Below, in pieces: positions 1-10,957 of a DNA stretch of 64,000 nt. This DNA is from Allolobophora icterica (taxonomy: Eukaryota; Annelida; Clitellata; Crassiclitellata; Lumbricidae): the NCBI GenBank assembly GCA_963556255.1, contig OY744613.1, positions 38,819,134 through 38,883,133 of the forward strand. The letters are read 5' to 3'. Made by a program: the position numbers and the translations under genes. The notes under the pieces are model-generated. The model had not been told where the DNA came from. It ran no database searches and worked only from the letters and a program-made list of their open reading frames with translations. Within the stretch, counting starts at the first letter, position 1. Each line of letters begins with the position of its first letter.

Positions 1-1367
1 TAAGCCAATGTCTTTTCATACTGATTCGCATGACTGCTGCAATTACCAGTGCTTTGAAAGAGTCCCAACTTGAGTGGATTTTCTCCCTTGTGCGTGCTCA
101 AATGGCTTCTTAGATAGTGTCTCCTTGCAAATGTCTTAGAACATATATGGCATTCATATGGTTTTACTCCACTGTGGATTGTTAAGTGGTATTTGAGCCT
201 GCTCCTCTCTGCAAATGCCTTGTTGCATGAGTCACATTGATATGGTTTTTCTCCAGTGTGTATGCTCAGATGCAGTTTCATATCCTTATGTTGAGCAAAT
301 GCTTTCTTACAGAAACTGCACTTAAATGGTTTTTCTCCAGTGTGGATCATTGTGTGACTACGAAGAAGGTGAAGTGTGGAAAATGTCTTGTTGCATAACT
401 GACATAAGTATGGCTTATCTCTAGTGTGAATTTTTGTATGTTGTGCCAGATAATGCATTCGGGTAAATGTCTTATCACATAAATTGCACTTATATGTTCC
501 TTCTTCAGTGTGGGCTAGCATGTGCACCTTGAGCTTGCCACTTTCTGCAAATGCTTTGTTACACAAATTGCACTTGTATGGTTTTTCTCCAGTATGTGTT
601 CGTGTATGTACATGAAGACCACTATTGTGTCTAAAACACCTTTTACAAAACTGACAAATGTACGGTTTTTCTCCAGTGTGCCTTCTTGCATGTTGTTTGA
701 GAGTATCGCTACGTGAAAATGCTTTATTACAAAAAGTACATATATATGGTTTATGTTCAGTGTGGGTTTTGTAATGGTATAGCAGATTACCCCTCCAAGC
801 AAATTCTTTCTGACACAAGTTGCATTTGTATGCATTCTCTCCAGTGTGGCTATTCATATGGTCAGCCAGACAGCGCTTTTCAGAATATGCTTTGTGACAT
901 AACTTGCATTCGTATGGTTTTTCTCCACTGTGAGTTCTTAGATGGGTTTTGAGATTCCCCAGCTGAGTAAATGCTTTGCTACAGAATTCACATTTGTATG
1001 GTTTCTCTCCAGTGTGAGTTTTTTTATGTGTTTCTAGATGTTCCTTCCGTGCAAATTCTGTCTGACACAAGTTGCATTTGTATGCTTTCTCTCCAGTGTG
1101 GCTACTCATATGGTCAGCCAGAAAGCGCTTTTCGGAATATTCTTTGTGACAAAACTTGCACTCGTATGTTTTTTCTCCACTGTGAGTTCTTAAATGGGTG
1201 TTAAGATTCCCCTGTTGAGTAAATGCTTTGCTACAGAATTCACATTTGTATGGTTTTTCTCCAGTGTGGGTTCTTACGTGTGTTTTGAGAACATCTTTAT
1301 GTACAAACTTTTTGTTACAATATTCACAGTCGTACTGTTTTTTCCCATTATTACTTCTTGCTTGCAT
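1..1367 (-). CDS. C2H2 zinc-finger protein, gene 1 (3' end beyond window)
   Basis: Reading the minus strand from an ATG at 1365-1367 gives 455 codons without a stop, running off the window edge. It encodes 15 consecutive C2H2 fingers of the classic C-x2-C-x12-H-x3-H form joined by TGEKPY-type linkers, then a degenerate finger that has lost its cysteines; in the paralogues a basic linker and a terminal finger follow. The start [10 protein letters not shown] matches the starts of the genes at 15096 and 25117, and an in-frame TAA lies 22 codons upstream. No KRAB, BTB or SCAN domain is visible. Such arrays are usually nuclear DNA-binding regulators; the target is unknown. It is closest to gene 3 (shared LADHM and TEEGTYKC segments). 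Plus-strand readings here are shadows. Confidence 0.88.
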   Translation of the reverse strand, partial: MQARSNNGKKQYDCEYCNKKFVHKDVLKTHVRTHTGEKPYKCEFCSKAFTQQGNLNTHLRTHSGEKTYECKFCHKEYSEKRFLADHMSSHTGEKAYKCNLCQTEFARKEHLETHKKTHTGEKPYKCEFCSKAFTQLGNLKTHLRTHSGEKPYECKLCHKAYSEKRCLADHMNSHTGENAYKCNLCQKEFAWRGNLLYHYKTHTEHKPYICTFCNKAFSRSDTLKQHARRHTGEKPYICQFCKRCFRHNSGLHVHTRTHTGEKPYKCNLCNKAFAESGKLKVHMLAHTEEGTYKCNLCDKTFTRMHYLAQHTKIHTRDKPYLCQLCNKTFSTLHLLRSHTMIHTGEKPFKCSFCKKAFAQHKDMKLHLSIHTGEKPYQCDSCNKAFAERSRLKYHLTIHSGVKPYECHICSKTFARRHYLRSHLSTHKGENPLKLGLFQSTGNCSSHANQYEKTLA

Positions 1368-1599
1368 CTTCAGACCTTCACTATAGTCAAAAAGAAGTTC
1401 ACAACAACTATATGCGAGATATTTAAAGATGAATTACAAATTTACAGTTAGAATAATAGTGATACCATATTGATTCATTTCAGCTCAACCAAGGAAAACC
1501 TTCAAACTTGATCATCTCTGAAATTTTAACCACATGTTGCAGAGCTCTGCTATCAGAGAGATTTCCCCTAGTGCATCTTCTCATCTAGTGTTTGCGATT

Positions 1600-2200
1600 T
1601 ACAGGCCACTCCAGATAGTTCTCTTACTTTCACAGATCTCCCACATTTGCAACCTTACCCGCTCCTCATACTTTCACCTAAGGGCTATCCGTCACTCAGT
1701 TTTATTTCTTGGCCTTCACTTCAATTGTTCATGCTTTTGTTTGTTCACGAATTGACTATTGCAATACTCTCCTCATTGGTCCTCCTAAGGTTTGACTCTC
1801 TCCCATCCAGTCAGTACTAAATGCAGCCGCTAGACTGAAGGCGAGCGCCTTCCTAGGTTCTCCCATATCTCCACTTTCATGGTTGAGTTACTACACTGGC
1901 TCCCTCTTTCAGGCCGCAATCAATTCAAAGTTCTCATTCTTGTGTTTAAAGCTCAATTGGGTATTTCCAAAGTATTTATGTGATCATATTCATCGGCCTC
2001 GCTTCGTCTTCTCCGTTCTTCTGACCTATTTGACCTTCTGGTTCCCTGTGCCAGGACTTCAATGGCTCAATCTAGAACCTTTGTCTGCATAGGTCCCTCC
2101 CTTTGGAACGGTCTTCCTTCCTCTGTCCGTTCCTCCATTCTCTTGGCTAATGTTTCTTCCTCCCACCTCAAAACCTGAGGTGGGAGGACGCCGTAGACCC
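1600..2200 (+). repeat. LINE reverse-transcriptase 3'-end relic (copy upstream of gene 1)
   Basis: Broken plus-strand frames read like the C-terminal part of a CR1/L2-like non-LTR retrotransposon: SRIDYCNTLLIGPPK, QSVLNAAARL, then a degenerate HWLPL-like segment, KAQLG and PSLWNGLPSSV. Stops and frameshifts show it is dead. The same relic, with the same flanking DNA, lies upstream of genes 3 and 4, so it travelled with the zinc-finger duplications rather than inserting three times. Confidence 0.75.
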
Positions 2201-2740
2201 CACTTTTACGATCATGGTAAGGAAAAAGTCCTTGGAAAGTACAGACATAATGAAACTAATCAGGTACTACCTATATGTCTGATGAGCACCCATGTACCTC
2301 AGTATTATAAGTATTACTATACATGTACATCATTCCTGCCTGCTGATATGATGTCTGGAACTTGAACGAAAATTGGCCTCTGTGCGATATTTAAAAATTT
2401 AAAAAAAAAATCACAGGTGACACCAACTAGATTCTTGCATATTTGGAAAGAGCACAACAAACTGATTACACAAAAAAATATCCAGCCCTCTAGCTCATTT
2501 CCTAGCTGAGATATGACTGTCCAAAGTTGGTGGATCACGCCGTTTTCTTGCGATCCGTTTTTTGGTTATTAACTTCAAAAATTAATATCTTGGTCAAATT
2601 ATGAGATATTCTGCTAAAATTTTCACTATTATTCCTAATTTTGCATGTAGTTTATGTATAAAAAATTTCAGAAAAATCCAAAGGGGTGTGGTGGCAAATT
2701 GTTATTTTACTGGTTGATTTCACATGGAATGACCCAACAA

Positions 2741-3040
2741 GAAGTTGGAAAATTGATGAAAATATTCACGAAACAAGAAGCTGGATAATCGATTAAAATA
2801 TAACTGCAACTAGAAGTTGGATGAACGATGATTATTTATTGTATATTGTATAAGAACGTTTCAATGAAAATAATTTCGGACGCTAAAACCCAGGATTACC
2901 CAACTTCTAGTTTGAGTTTTAGTATGAAATGTTTTCAACGTTCATCCACGTCAACAATATCTGCAAAAAATTTCTCATTGCTCATCCAACTTCTAGTTTC
3001 AGTTTAATTATGAAATGTTTTCATCGTTCTTGCAACGTAA
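2741..3040. repeat. Foldback element built of 36-bp monomers (locus A)
   Basis: From 2741 a 36-bp unit beginning GAAGTTGGAT or GAAGCTGGAT repeats about 2.5 times on the plus strand. From about 2895 to 3040 the same unit recurs on the minus strand (AACTTCTAGTTT, CATCCAACTTCTAG), giving an imperfect inverted repeat. The same monomer, with the same 36-bp spacing, occurs at 16437-16575/18780-18905 and at 33186-33322. Confidence 0.6.
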
Positions 3041-3194
3041 AAAAGGAACGCTAGCGCGATAAATTACCGAGTTAGGATCATGAAAACTCCAAGACCCAGT
3101 TGCCAGGCTATTATAGACGATGCGAATTCCTATTTGCATAGGAAAGACGAATCTTCAAACGCAGAAGCAATAATTCCGCTAATATTTAGAAGGC

Positions 3195-3285
3195 GGAAGT
3201 TTCCGCCATCGACGTAGGCCTATAATAATTATACGTCGATGGTTTCCGCCGCATTAGTATTTCTGCATCTGTTGCGTGGCGGAAT
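3195..3285. repeat. Imperfect palindrome with GGCGGAA arms
   Basis: Two arms reading GGCGGAAG..CATCGACGTA and TACGTCGATGG..TTCCGCC face each other across a short AT-rich loop containing TAGGCCTATA. A diverged version sits at 19055-19135 in the duplicated block. Function unknown; probably part of a small repeat. Confidence 0.5.
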
Positions 3286-3448
3286 CTAACGCTGCAGAAG
3301 CACCATGCTTCTTTAATATGCTTTAATAATCGTGAATAAGTTATTACAGCGAGCGTGAAACAAAAATTATACCTACTTCAATATGTAACAAGTTAAAGAA
3401 AGAACAGTTACTATAGCTCGTAAATGCGAATACAGCAATGAGAATAAA

Positions 3449-3526
3449 AATTACCAACCGTTTCCTTTGTTGGGTCCCAGAAATGGCGCTCAAACAGAGC
3501 CCATTAGTTATAAGTAGAAGTTGGAT
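3449..3526 (-). promoter_or_regulatory. Conserved upstream segment of gene 1 (candidate promoter/first exon)
   Basis: This segment recurs near 9561-9630, 19401-19477 and 26481-26557. On the minus strand it carries CGCCATTT (complement of the YY1-like ATGGCG core at 3479-3488) followed by a donor-like G|GTAATT whose GT lies at 3453-3454. On the plus strand it ends in TAGAAGTTGGAT at 3515-3526. It lies about 2.1 kb upstream of the gene 1 ATG. That it is a promoter or non-coding exon is inference from its recurrence. Confidence 0.4.
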
Positions 3527-4001
3527 TGTCACATGTTTCTGTCCTCTACCGATTGAATATAGCGTTCTTTGTCTAAATTTAAACAACTTACGAACCTGCG
3601 CTCAATTATTAGGCGCTCTGTTAACGGAATATTATATATGAAAATCCACTTTCTACTTTAAATAAAACAGATAAAATCTAACTTTAACTTAAGCACAACA
3701 TTGATGCAGGTCAAATAATCAGCTGAAAAGAGTCAAATATACCTGATAAGGACTCGGCTGGCTCATTTACAAAGTTGTTACATGAAGTTATTGCATTTTT
3801 TGACACAGAAATTTAAAGTGAAACATTGAGTTGATAGTAAAGGCTATACAATGAGGCTGGTATACTAATAACAAGTGGCCAACAAGTAGCCAATAACGAT
3901 ACAAAAACAGGAAGGAGGCATTCACACCAGGTTATTACATTTGTGTACACACTGATATAGGCCATAGGCTACATATTAACCAAAAAGTTCCATAATCGGA
4001 G

Positions 4002-4193
4002 CTATTGATTGATGGTCAATGTAGGCCTGTTTCTAAAATCCACAGAAATGGAATTCCATACTGACGGGCCAGAACATTTATTGGAAAATTGTTTCACCTT
4101 AGTTCTTGCATTAACACCACAGTGTTTGTCAGATGACTTAATTAATGTTATAAAATGCATGCACTTCACATTGACGATAAACAAATTTATCAA
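4002..4193 (-). repeat. Short LINE C-terminal relic
   Basis: The minus strand reads NARTKVKQFSNKCSGPSVWN and then SISVDF, resembling the GPxVWNSLP segment near the end of many CR1/L2-like reverse transcriptases. A diverged copy lies at about 19975-20130 in the duplicated block. Too short to assign a family. Confidence 0.4.
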
Positions 4194-4239
4194 TATTAGG
4201 ACGCAGCAAAAAGATTATGTAGCCTACGCCGATGATACC

Positions 4240-5143
4240 TAAACATACATAATTTCGTTTATTATGAATCAAAGTTGACAAACCGCAACTTCATACAAAA
4301 AAAGTATTCTACAAAAAACCGTAGTCTAGAATAGTCTAGATAGGTAGAATACTATTTAGTTCCTGGAACATGTCGGAACAAAACTATAGATAAAAAGCAT
4401 ATTGTCCCTGCATGGAAGTTCAAAATCATGGCGCCTTGGACGTAGGCCATTGGTCCTAAGTACAATATCTGGAAATTGGAGATCCTGCCATTTCCCCCAG
4501 GACATTTCCCCCGGACACTTCTGCTGGAGTTTTGCATTTTCCACTGGAATCCGACATTTTGACCAAAAAAAAACGCTACAAAAAGTAGAAAAAATAAATT
4601 TTTCTTTGTTGAAATGTTTTACAAATAATTTCCTAGTGTCACTAGTGTTATGTGCTATTATTCCCGCGCCAATAGATATATTACCCAGACGCCAAATATT
4701 ATATAGCAATATAGGCTATAGACTATAGTTCTCTGAAGGACGAGTTAACTTGTCCCTTGAGGTCAATGTGATAGTGAGTAGGAATTCCAGAGGGTTGGAA
4801 ATTTCCTCATCGCAGAAAAATTAAGTATCGAAAAGACGCATTATTAAAATTAATTCAAGGTTGGCATCACTGCCATGGCTACATCTTAACTGATTGTGTG
4901 ACTTGCATTTGTAAGGTGTGCTGTTACATGATGCAACATGTAGATGCTACGGAAGGATAGATAGGTCGTATGCTTGAGTCATTTCGTAAAACTAGTTTTT
5001 AAAAATGTATCGATTCACGAAAGGGGCATATTAGTTCAGTTCACTTGACCGTTGGAAAAGAACAGTTGTCTTGTGTTGTCGTGAAGTATTATTTGAAGAA
5101 AAGATGAAAAGTGAATCGAACTTGCGTTGATACGTTATATGTT
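4240..5143. other. Intergenic DNA between genes 1 and 2
   Basis: To about 4450 this matches 20200-20410 of the other block. From 4905 to 5143 it matches 21893-22140. The stretch 4450-4900 has no counterpart there. No gene recognised; small readings of about 110 codons have no family features. Confidence 0.4.
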
Positions 5144-5151
5144 GTTCAATC

Positions 5152-5569
5152 GGTACCGGCCCACTATTCCGGGGGTCCGCTATTCCGGGGGTCCGCTATT
5201 CCGGGGATCCGCCAGAATATACATACATACAACACAAATACATGCATACATACATACATACATGCATACAAACATGCATACATACATACATGCATGCAGA
5301 CATACATGTATACATATATACATACATGCATACATACATGTATGTATGTATACATACATGCATACATACATATTTGTATGTATACATACATACACGCATA
5401 CATTCATACATGCATGCATGCATCCATGTATGTATGCATGTATGCATGTTTGTATGCATGTATGTATGTATGCATGCATGTATTTGTGTTGTATGTATGT
5501 ATATTCCGGCGGATCCCCGGAATAGCGGACCCCCGGAATAGCGGACCCCCGGAATAGTGGACCGGAACC
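5152..5569. mobile_element. MITE-like foldback element with 8-bp target-site duplication
   Basis: Terminal inverted repeats begin GGTACCGGCCCACTATTCC on the left and, read inward from the right, GGTTCCGGTCCACTATTCC. Each arm then carries repeated CGGGGGTCCGCTATTC units and an ATATACATACATACAACACA segment. The centre is CATACATG microsatellite, so the whole 418 bp can fold. It is flanked by GTTCAATC at 5144-5151 and 5570-5577. The other zinc-finger block lacks it at the equivalent site (about 22140), so it inserted after the block duplication. The ends do not start CAG or TAG, so the superfamily is open. Long readings in it are microsatellite artefacts. Confidence 0.85.
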
Positions 5570-5727
5570 GTTCAATCATCCCCTTTGGAAGACTCGAGTC
5601 AACAGAAAAAATAATAACAATAAGAAACTTACATATATATATAAGATTTTCTCATTACACAAATAACCAAAGGGCAGTTCAAATAACTACTGTACTTCAC
5701 TCCAGATCATGCTAAAAAAAACAAATG

Positions 5728-5733
5728 TTTATT
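5728..5733 (-). terminator. Poly(A) signal of gene 2
   Basis: AATAAA on the minus strand within ACCAATAAACA. The same context is found downstream of genes 3 and 4 at similar distances from the stop, which supports use as the 3' end signal. Confidence 0.55.
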
Positions 5734-6001
5734 GGTAACTGATGCCTAAAAGCCAAAAAGAAACGCTGTTGTGCAATGTGAAATGCACACATCCTTATCC
5801 TGAAGATAAGTTACCACTCACCACTTGGCAGCCATCAATGCATATATATTAATATGAAATTAGCAAATCTTCACAATTGTTTCCTCAAGGAAAATAACTC
5901 AACAGTTATATTTCAAACAGTTCGAGAAATGTGTCTTTCTGGGGAGCATCATTGAAGTGACGAACACAGTGTTCCATGAATTCCGCTTCAATTTCAAACA
6001 T

Positions 6002-8341
6002 TTAATTGCATATTCCACAACCAAAAGGTCTAGAAAATAAAGGACTATGTTTACCACTAGTTGACGACAGACTTTTAGAATGTTGTTCATCTGTATTTGG
6101 TTTCCTACATTCAGGTGAAAGGTCTTTCAAAGTTTCCATTCCTGGCAAATCTTTATCGTCAACATGGTTGTCATCTTCAGCCAACTTGATGAATCTGTTA
6201 TGCAACTTCCTTCTGTTGTGTTTCCTGTTTGTCATGCTCAGTGCAACGCTTTGATATGGATCTTCTACAGTTGTGATATTTTTACATTCATTCAGACGAC
6301 TAGTACAATGAAACATGTTTTGAAAGAGACCATGCTTGAGTAGTTTTTTTCCATCGTGAGTTCTCAAATGGCCTGTTAGATCACGACTTCTTCCAAACAT
6401 TTTGTAACCATATGATTTATATCTGGTGTGGATCCTGAAATGGCATTGTAGTTGATTCCACCTTGCAAATGTTTTGTAACATAAACGGCATTTGTGTGGT
6501 TTTACTCCTGTGTGGATTCTTAAATGGTATTTGAGTCTGCTACTATTTGCAAATGCCTTGTCACATGACTCACATTGATATGGTTTTTCTCCAATATGTA
6601 TTCTCATGTGCAGTTTCATATCGTTACGTTGGGCAAATTCTTTCTGACATATGCTGCGTATGAATGAGTTTTCTCCAGTGTGGATTAAAGCATGAAGACG
6701 AAGATGGCTAAGTAGTGAAAATGTTTTGTTGCATAACTGACATAAGTATGGCTTATAACCAACGTGAATTTTTGTATGTCGTTCCAGATTACACATTTGC
6801 GCATATGTCTTATCACATAAATTGCACTTATATGCTCTTTCTCCAGCATGAGTTGTAATGTGCATTTTAAGACAGGCATTTGTTGCAAATGTTTTCTTGC
6901 ATAAATTGCACTTGAACGGTTTTTCTCCACTATGTGTTCTTATATGTAAGCGAAGACCACTACTGTGTCTAAAACTTGTTTTGCAAAACTGACATATGTA
7001 TGGTTTTTCTCCACTGTGTATTTTTATATGTTTTTTCAGATTACTGCTTTGCGCAAATGCTTTATTACAAAAGTTACATTTAAATTCTTTCTCCTCTGCG
7101 TGGATTTTTTTATGGATTCCCAGATAAGACTTCTTTCCAAATGCTTTATCACATAAGTGACATATGTATGGTTTCTCACCAGTGTGGGTTCTTGAATGGT
7201 CGACCAGACTTTGTTTTGTGGAAAATGCTTTGTGACATAAATTGCACTCGTATGCTTTTTCTCCAGTGTGAGTTCTTAGATGGGTTTTGAGATTCCCCTG
7301 CTGAGTAAATGCTTTGCTACATAATTCACATTTGTATGGTTTCTCTCCAGTGTGAGTTTTTTTATGTGTTTCCAGATAACCACTTTGTGCAAATTCCACG
7401 TGACACAAATTGCACTTAAATGGTTTTTCTCCAGTGTGGATAATGGTATGTCTACGAAGATCACCAAGTGTAGAAAATGTTTTGTTGCATAACTGACATA
7501 AGTATGGCTTAGGCCTATATCCGATGTGAGCTTTTGTATGGCTTGCCAGTTTGTTTCTCCATGCAAATGTCTTATCACATAAATTGCACTTATATGCTCT
7601 TTCTCCAGTGTGGGTTGTAGTGTGTGATTTGAGATGGCGACTTGTTGCAAATGCTTTCTTGCATAAATTGCACTTGAACGGTTTTTCTCCAGTATGTGTT
7701 CTCGTATGTACACGAAGACCACTACTGTGTCTAAAACATCTTTTGCAAAACTGACAAATGTATGGTTTTTCTCCAGTGTGCGTTTTTATATGTTCTTTCA
7801 GAGTATTGCTCTTTGCAAATGCTTTATTACAAAAATGACATTTGAAAGGTTTTTCCTCAGTGTGGGTTCTTTTATGAACATCCAGATTAGACTTCTGCCC
7901 AAAGGCTTTGTGACACAAGTTGCATATATATGGTTTCTCTCCAGTGTGGGTTTTCGTATGGCAGAGCAGAGTTTTTTTCTTAGAAAATGCTTTGTGACAT
8001 AAACTGCACTCGTACGGTTTTTCTCCATTGTGAGTTGTTAGATGGGTGTGAAGACTCCCACGTTGTGTAAATGCTTTGCTACAGAATTCACATTTGTATG
8101 GTTTCTCTCCAGTGTGAATTCTTTTATGCAATTCCAGATGATGACTCATTGCAAATTCTTTATGACATAAATTGCATTTGTATGGCTTTTCTCCAGTGTG
8201 GTTTCTACTGTGGACTTTCAGAAGATCGTTAGAAGCAAATGTTTTATTACACTCTGGTTTTTCTCCAGTGTGGGTTCTTACGTGCTTTTTGAGTTCTAAA
8301 CCTTTTCTGTACAAACTTTTTGTTGCAATATTCATATTCAT
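6002..8341 (-). CDS. C2H2 zinc-finger protein, gene 2 (decaying at both ends)
   Basis: A 779-codon frame with about 20 intact C2H2 fingers, one that lost its first cysteine (FIRSIC) and a degenerate last one. Fingers 1-9 and 10-18 pair one to one, showing a nine-finger internal duplication shared with gene 4. The family start is at 8375 (MQGRIHIEE), but a 4-bp net gain near 8283-8315 shifts frame. The first finger's first cysteine is also tyrosine, and the next finger is shortened (KPECNK). The ATG at 8341 is therefore not the ancestral one. The C-terminus ends FGCGICN-stop: a TAA at 6002-6004 replaces a GAT, while the old tail stays readable to TAA at 5906-5908, so the terminal finger is lost. 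The basic stretch RKHNRRKLHNR may be a nuclear signal. It may be a pseudogene or encode a shorter protein. Confidence 0.8.
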   Translation of the reverse strand: MNMNIATKSLYRKGLELKKHVRTHTGEKPECNKTFASNDLLKVHSRNHTGEKPYKCNLCHKEFAMSHHLELHKRIHTGEKPYKCEFCSKAFTQRGSLHTHLTTHNGEKPYECSLCHKAFSKKKTLLCHTKTHTGEKPYICNLCHKAFGQKSNLDVHKRTHTEEKPFKCHFCNKAFAKSNTLKEHIKTHTGEKPYICQFCKRCFRHSSGLRVHTRTHTGEKPFKCNLCKKAFATSRHLKSHTTTHTGERAYKCNLCDKTFAWRNKLASHTKAHIGYRPKPYLCQLCNKTFSTLGDLRRHTIIHTGEKPFKCNLCHVEFAQSGYLETHKKTHTGEKPYKCELCSKAFTQQGNLKTHLRTHTGEKAYECNLCHKAFSTKQSLVDHSRTHTGEKPYICHLCDKAFGKKSYLGIHKKIHAEEKEFKCNFCNKAFAQSSNLKKHIKIHSGEKPYICQFCKTSFRHSSGLRLHIRTHSGEKPFKCNLCKKTFATNACLKMHITTHAGERAYKCNLCDKTYAQMCNLERHTKIHVGYKPYLCQLCNKTFSLLSHLRLHALIHTGENSFIRSICQKEFAQRNDMKLHMRIHIGEKPYQCESCDKAFANSSRLKYHLRIHTGVKPHKCRLCYKTFARWNQLQCHFRIHTRYKSYGYKMFGRSRDLTGHLRTHDGKKLLKHGLFQNMFHCTSRLNECKNITTVEDPYQSVALSMTNRKHNRRKLHNRFIKLAEDDNHVDDKDLPGMETLKDLSPECRKPNTDEQHSKSLSSTSGKHSPLFSRPFGCGICN

Positions 8342-8375
8342 ACCGTCTTTCCTCTATATGGATTCTTCCTTGCAT

Positions 8376-9560
8376 CTTCAGACCTTCAATATGGTCAAAA
8401 TACAATTCACAACCCTTTTATGTGTGATATGTCATTATTCATCTTTTATTCAAGAAGAAATTCCAGTTTGAATAATGGTGACATTTGGTCATTTCATCTA
8501 AAGTCAGACAGGGCATTGCATGTAAACATCTTTGAATTGGATTCTATGTTTTCAACGTGTAATAAAAGGGAAATTTCTTAAGGTTTTCTTCAGTATTTCA
8601 TTTGGTAGTATCAATTTCTTTCACTTCACATGACTCCATACTTTGAAGGCATTTTACGAATCATTGAAATGTCCAATGTATAATTTACACCATGAGAACT
8701 GTTAGACCAAGTTGGAAGAATATTTTATATAGGTGTACAGTTTTCACATATATCACAATAATATTGTTGGGTGTACTATAATTTCAGCTGGAACAACCTT
8801 CAAATGTTCCTTCAAATGATTCTACTTCTAGATGGGCAAAATACATCGAACAGCATCTACTAATATACCAAGCACACTGCATTCAATTTTTGTTTATGCA
8901 CTTTGTTAGTGGCAATCAGTTTGTGCACAGATTCTTTCTAGATTTAATTTTATACCAGATGTTTTTCTTTACTACATATTTTGAAAGACCTTCTCTGAAT
9001 AAGGTGCTAAATTTAGCAACAACGTTTAATACTGAATCATGTAGCTAATGCTAACTTCAACAACTAACGAGTGGTTGGGACCTGGCATGATAAAAAGGAA
9101 CATACACTTCCTAAGACCATATCCGAGAATTCGGTACACAGTTCCGGAAAAGCACAATTTCAAGTTGAATCTAATAATTAGGTAGCCACAACTGACTGAT
9201 CTTTTACGTTTCTCATGATGTCTAAACTTCAAAATGCACGTTTCCTTCAGATACAATAATCTGCGGTATATTAAAATTTGTAATGAAACATTTTAAAAGA
9301 CCAACTTCGAGCAAAAATTAAACAGCGCTCGTTATAGCGTTGTGTAAAACATACATTCATCGCTTTACTTTATGGTGTAACCTGAAATTCAAAATATCAA
9401 ACATGCGCGTCACAGCATTATTTATTACCATTATTTATATGTTTACTGTAGAATTAGGTTATTATTGCGAGCCTGAGAAACAGAAATAAATGTTTCAATA
9501 GTTAATAATGAACTAAAGGGCTATAGAGGTCGTAAATACCAGTACAGCAATGGAACTAAA
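8376..9560. other. AT-rich upstream DNA of gene 2
   Basis: The first 120 bases match the upstream flank of the other zinc-finger genes (GAAGGTCTGAAG directly before the old ATG). The rest is AT-rich, with no gene or repeat I recognise. Confidence 0.4.
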
Positions 9561-9635
9561 AATTCCGAATCGTTTCCTTTGTCAGGTTAAAAGATGGCGT
9601 CGAGTATAAGAAAAGTTTTTCAGAAGAACTTGGAT
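9561..9635 (-). promoter_or_regulatory. Conserved upstream segment of gene 2, donor-like site altered
   Basis: Fourth copy of the shared upstream segment. AAGATGGCG at 9591-9599 is the best YY1-like match of the four. The position that reads GTAATT (minus strand) in the other copies reads GGAATT here (9565-9566). The third motif has drifted to AGAACTTGGATT. Confidence 0.35.
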
Positions 9636-9682
9636 TGTGGTAATGTCCTGTCCTCTTGCGAGTAAATACATCATTCACCATG

Positions 9683-9978
9683 CAAACAACAACAAGAAGA
9701 GCAGTCCTTTGGGCTAGCCTGAGAAGCAGCTATAGGTATGAAGTGTTAGCGACTTCATTTTCTTAGCCTCGACACATGAGGGCGGGTGGCAAGAGCTCTT
9801 CATCTCGTCTCATCTTTCCATTGACTGTGTACGGTCAGTGTAAGCTTACTCATCATAGCTCTAAGTTGGCCAGGGGTGCAGAAATCTTGAAACAAATGTC
9901 TGCTCTGGTGAGTATTTGAACCCATAGCATATCGATTTACAGTCCAGCACGCTAATCACTACACTGGTGCGCACAGCT
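9683..9978 (-). mobile_element. tRNA-derived SINE, near full length
   Basis: On the minus strand a tRNA-like head has box A-like TAGTGATTAGCGTGC (around 9954-9961) and box B-like GGTTCAAATAC (9912-9922). A body follows with AAGAAAATGAAGTCGCTAAC, and the element ends in TCTTCTTGTTGTTG simple repeat. Truncated relatives, body only, are at 29466-29556 and twice inside each 3.3-kb hAT-like element, where the 3' tail has become a very long pyrimidine tract. Confidence 0.75.
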
Positions 9979-10196
9979 CCATGTTAACTTGGCATTATTA
10001 AAGAAAATGCATTTGCTTGCATCTAATTAAAATTGATGTTACACATGATTTTCAGTAGGCCTACTTTATGCTATAACAGAAGATTATAGGTTTTATATTT
10101 TTTACACATTCCTTTTCTGTGCAGCGTGCACAGTAGGCTATTAACACTAATCTTGCTGCCTTAGCACCAAACAAGTGATCAGCATAATGTGGCGGG

Positions 10197-10957
10197 CAGC
10201 GTTACCACTCCTTGGGTTTTTTCACAAGATCTTGGGTTTTCCTATCAGAACTTCGGAAATGGGGTTTTTTCATGGAGAACTTGGGTTTTTTGTTTGGGTT
10301 TTTTACTGTGTTATTGAAACCCTATTTTTCATTTCATTAAATCAATTTTTGCAACGGTCTGGATGATCTAAGTCAATAAATATATGGCGCAACATGCGTG
10401 CAAGCATGTGCTATGCGAGTCTATTGCTGTGTTTAGAATATAACTCTAAAAATTGATGTGCTATACTAGTCTATTGCTATATTTATAATACAACTCTGAA
10501 GACTAAACGAGACTGCAGGCTCAGACTGCACTTTTCGGTTCGGAATTTTTCTGTAAGTTAATTGTTGCCCTATTTTAAACCTTGAGAAATAATATTTCGA
10601 GTTTCGTAGTCTTTAATGTTTTGTTTAAAAATTTAAAAAAATGTGCGATTCTGACTGATGAAATAAAAAAACATTATAAACGTTTTTAACTTGCTTCGGT
10701 TATTAACTAGGCTAATAATTTTTAGCAATTATGATTGCCCATAAAACTGTAAAAATGAAAGATCGAAATAAAAGATAGAACAACATTTTTTATAACAGAA
10801 ATGGTATAATTGCATTATATTATAATTATTATTATTGTATATTATCGTATAATTCGTTTATTAATTTCCAAAATCCACAGAAAATCTACCTTGGGTTTTC
10901 TTGGGTTTTTTGACCGTCCTAACTTGGGTTTTTCATTTTTCGAGAGTGGTAACACTG
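10197..10957. mobile_element. Non-autonomous hAT-like element, 761 bp
   Basis: Ends are CAGCGTTACCACTC (left) and GAGTGGTAACACTG (right), inverted with one mismatch. A perfect 8-bp duplication GTGGCGGG flanks it at 10189-10196 and 10958-10965. Near both ends the motif TTGGGTTTT repeats several times, like the subterminal transposase-binding repeats known in hAT elements. The interior is AT-rich with no transposase frame. Confidence 0.88.

Noticed and set aside
515..835. Frames antisense or out of frame to the zinc-finger arrays (also 7276-7722, 23498-23806, 24344-24640 and others)
   Set aside because: Shadows of the finger repeats; EHILEKN is the HTGEKP linker in another frame.
5111..5579. 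Several open frames of 79-148 codons on both strands
   Set aside because: All read through CATA/CATG microsatellite in the foldback element; Met-Tyr-His-Cys composition on both strands is an artefact.
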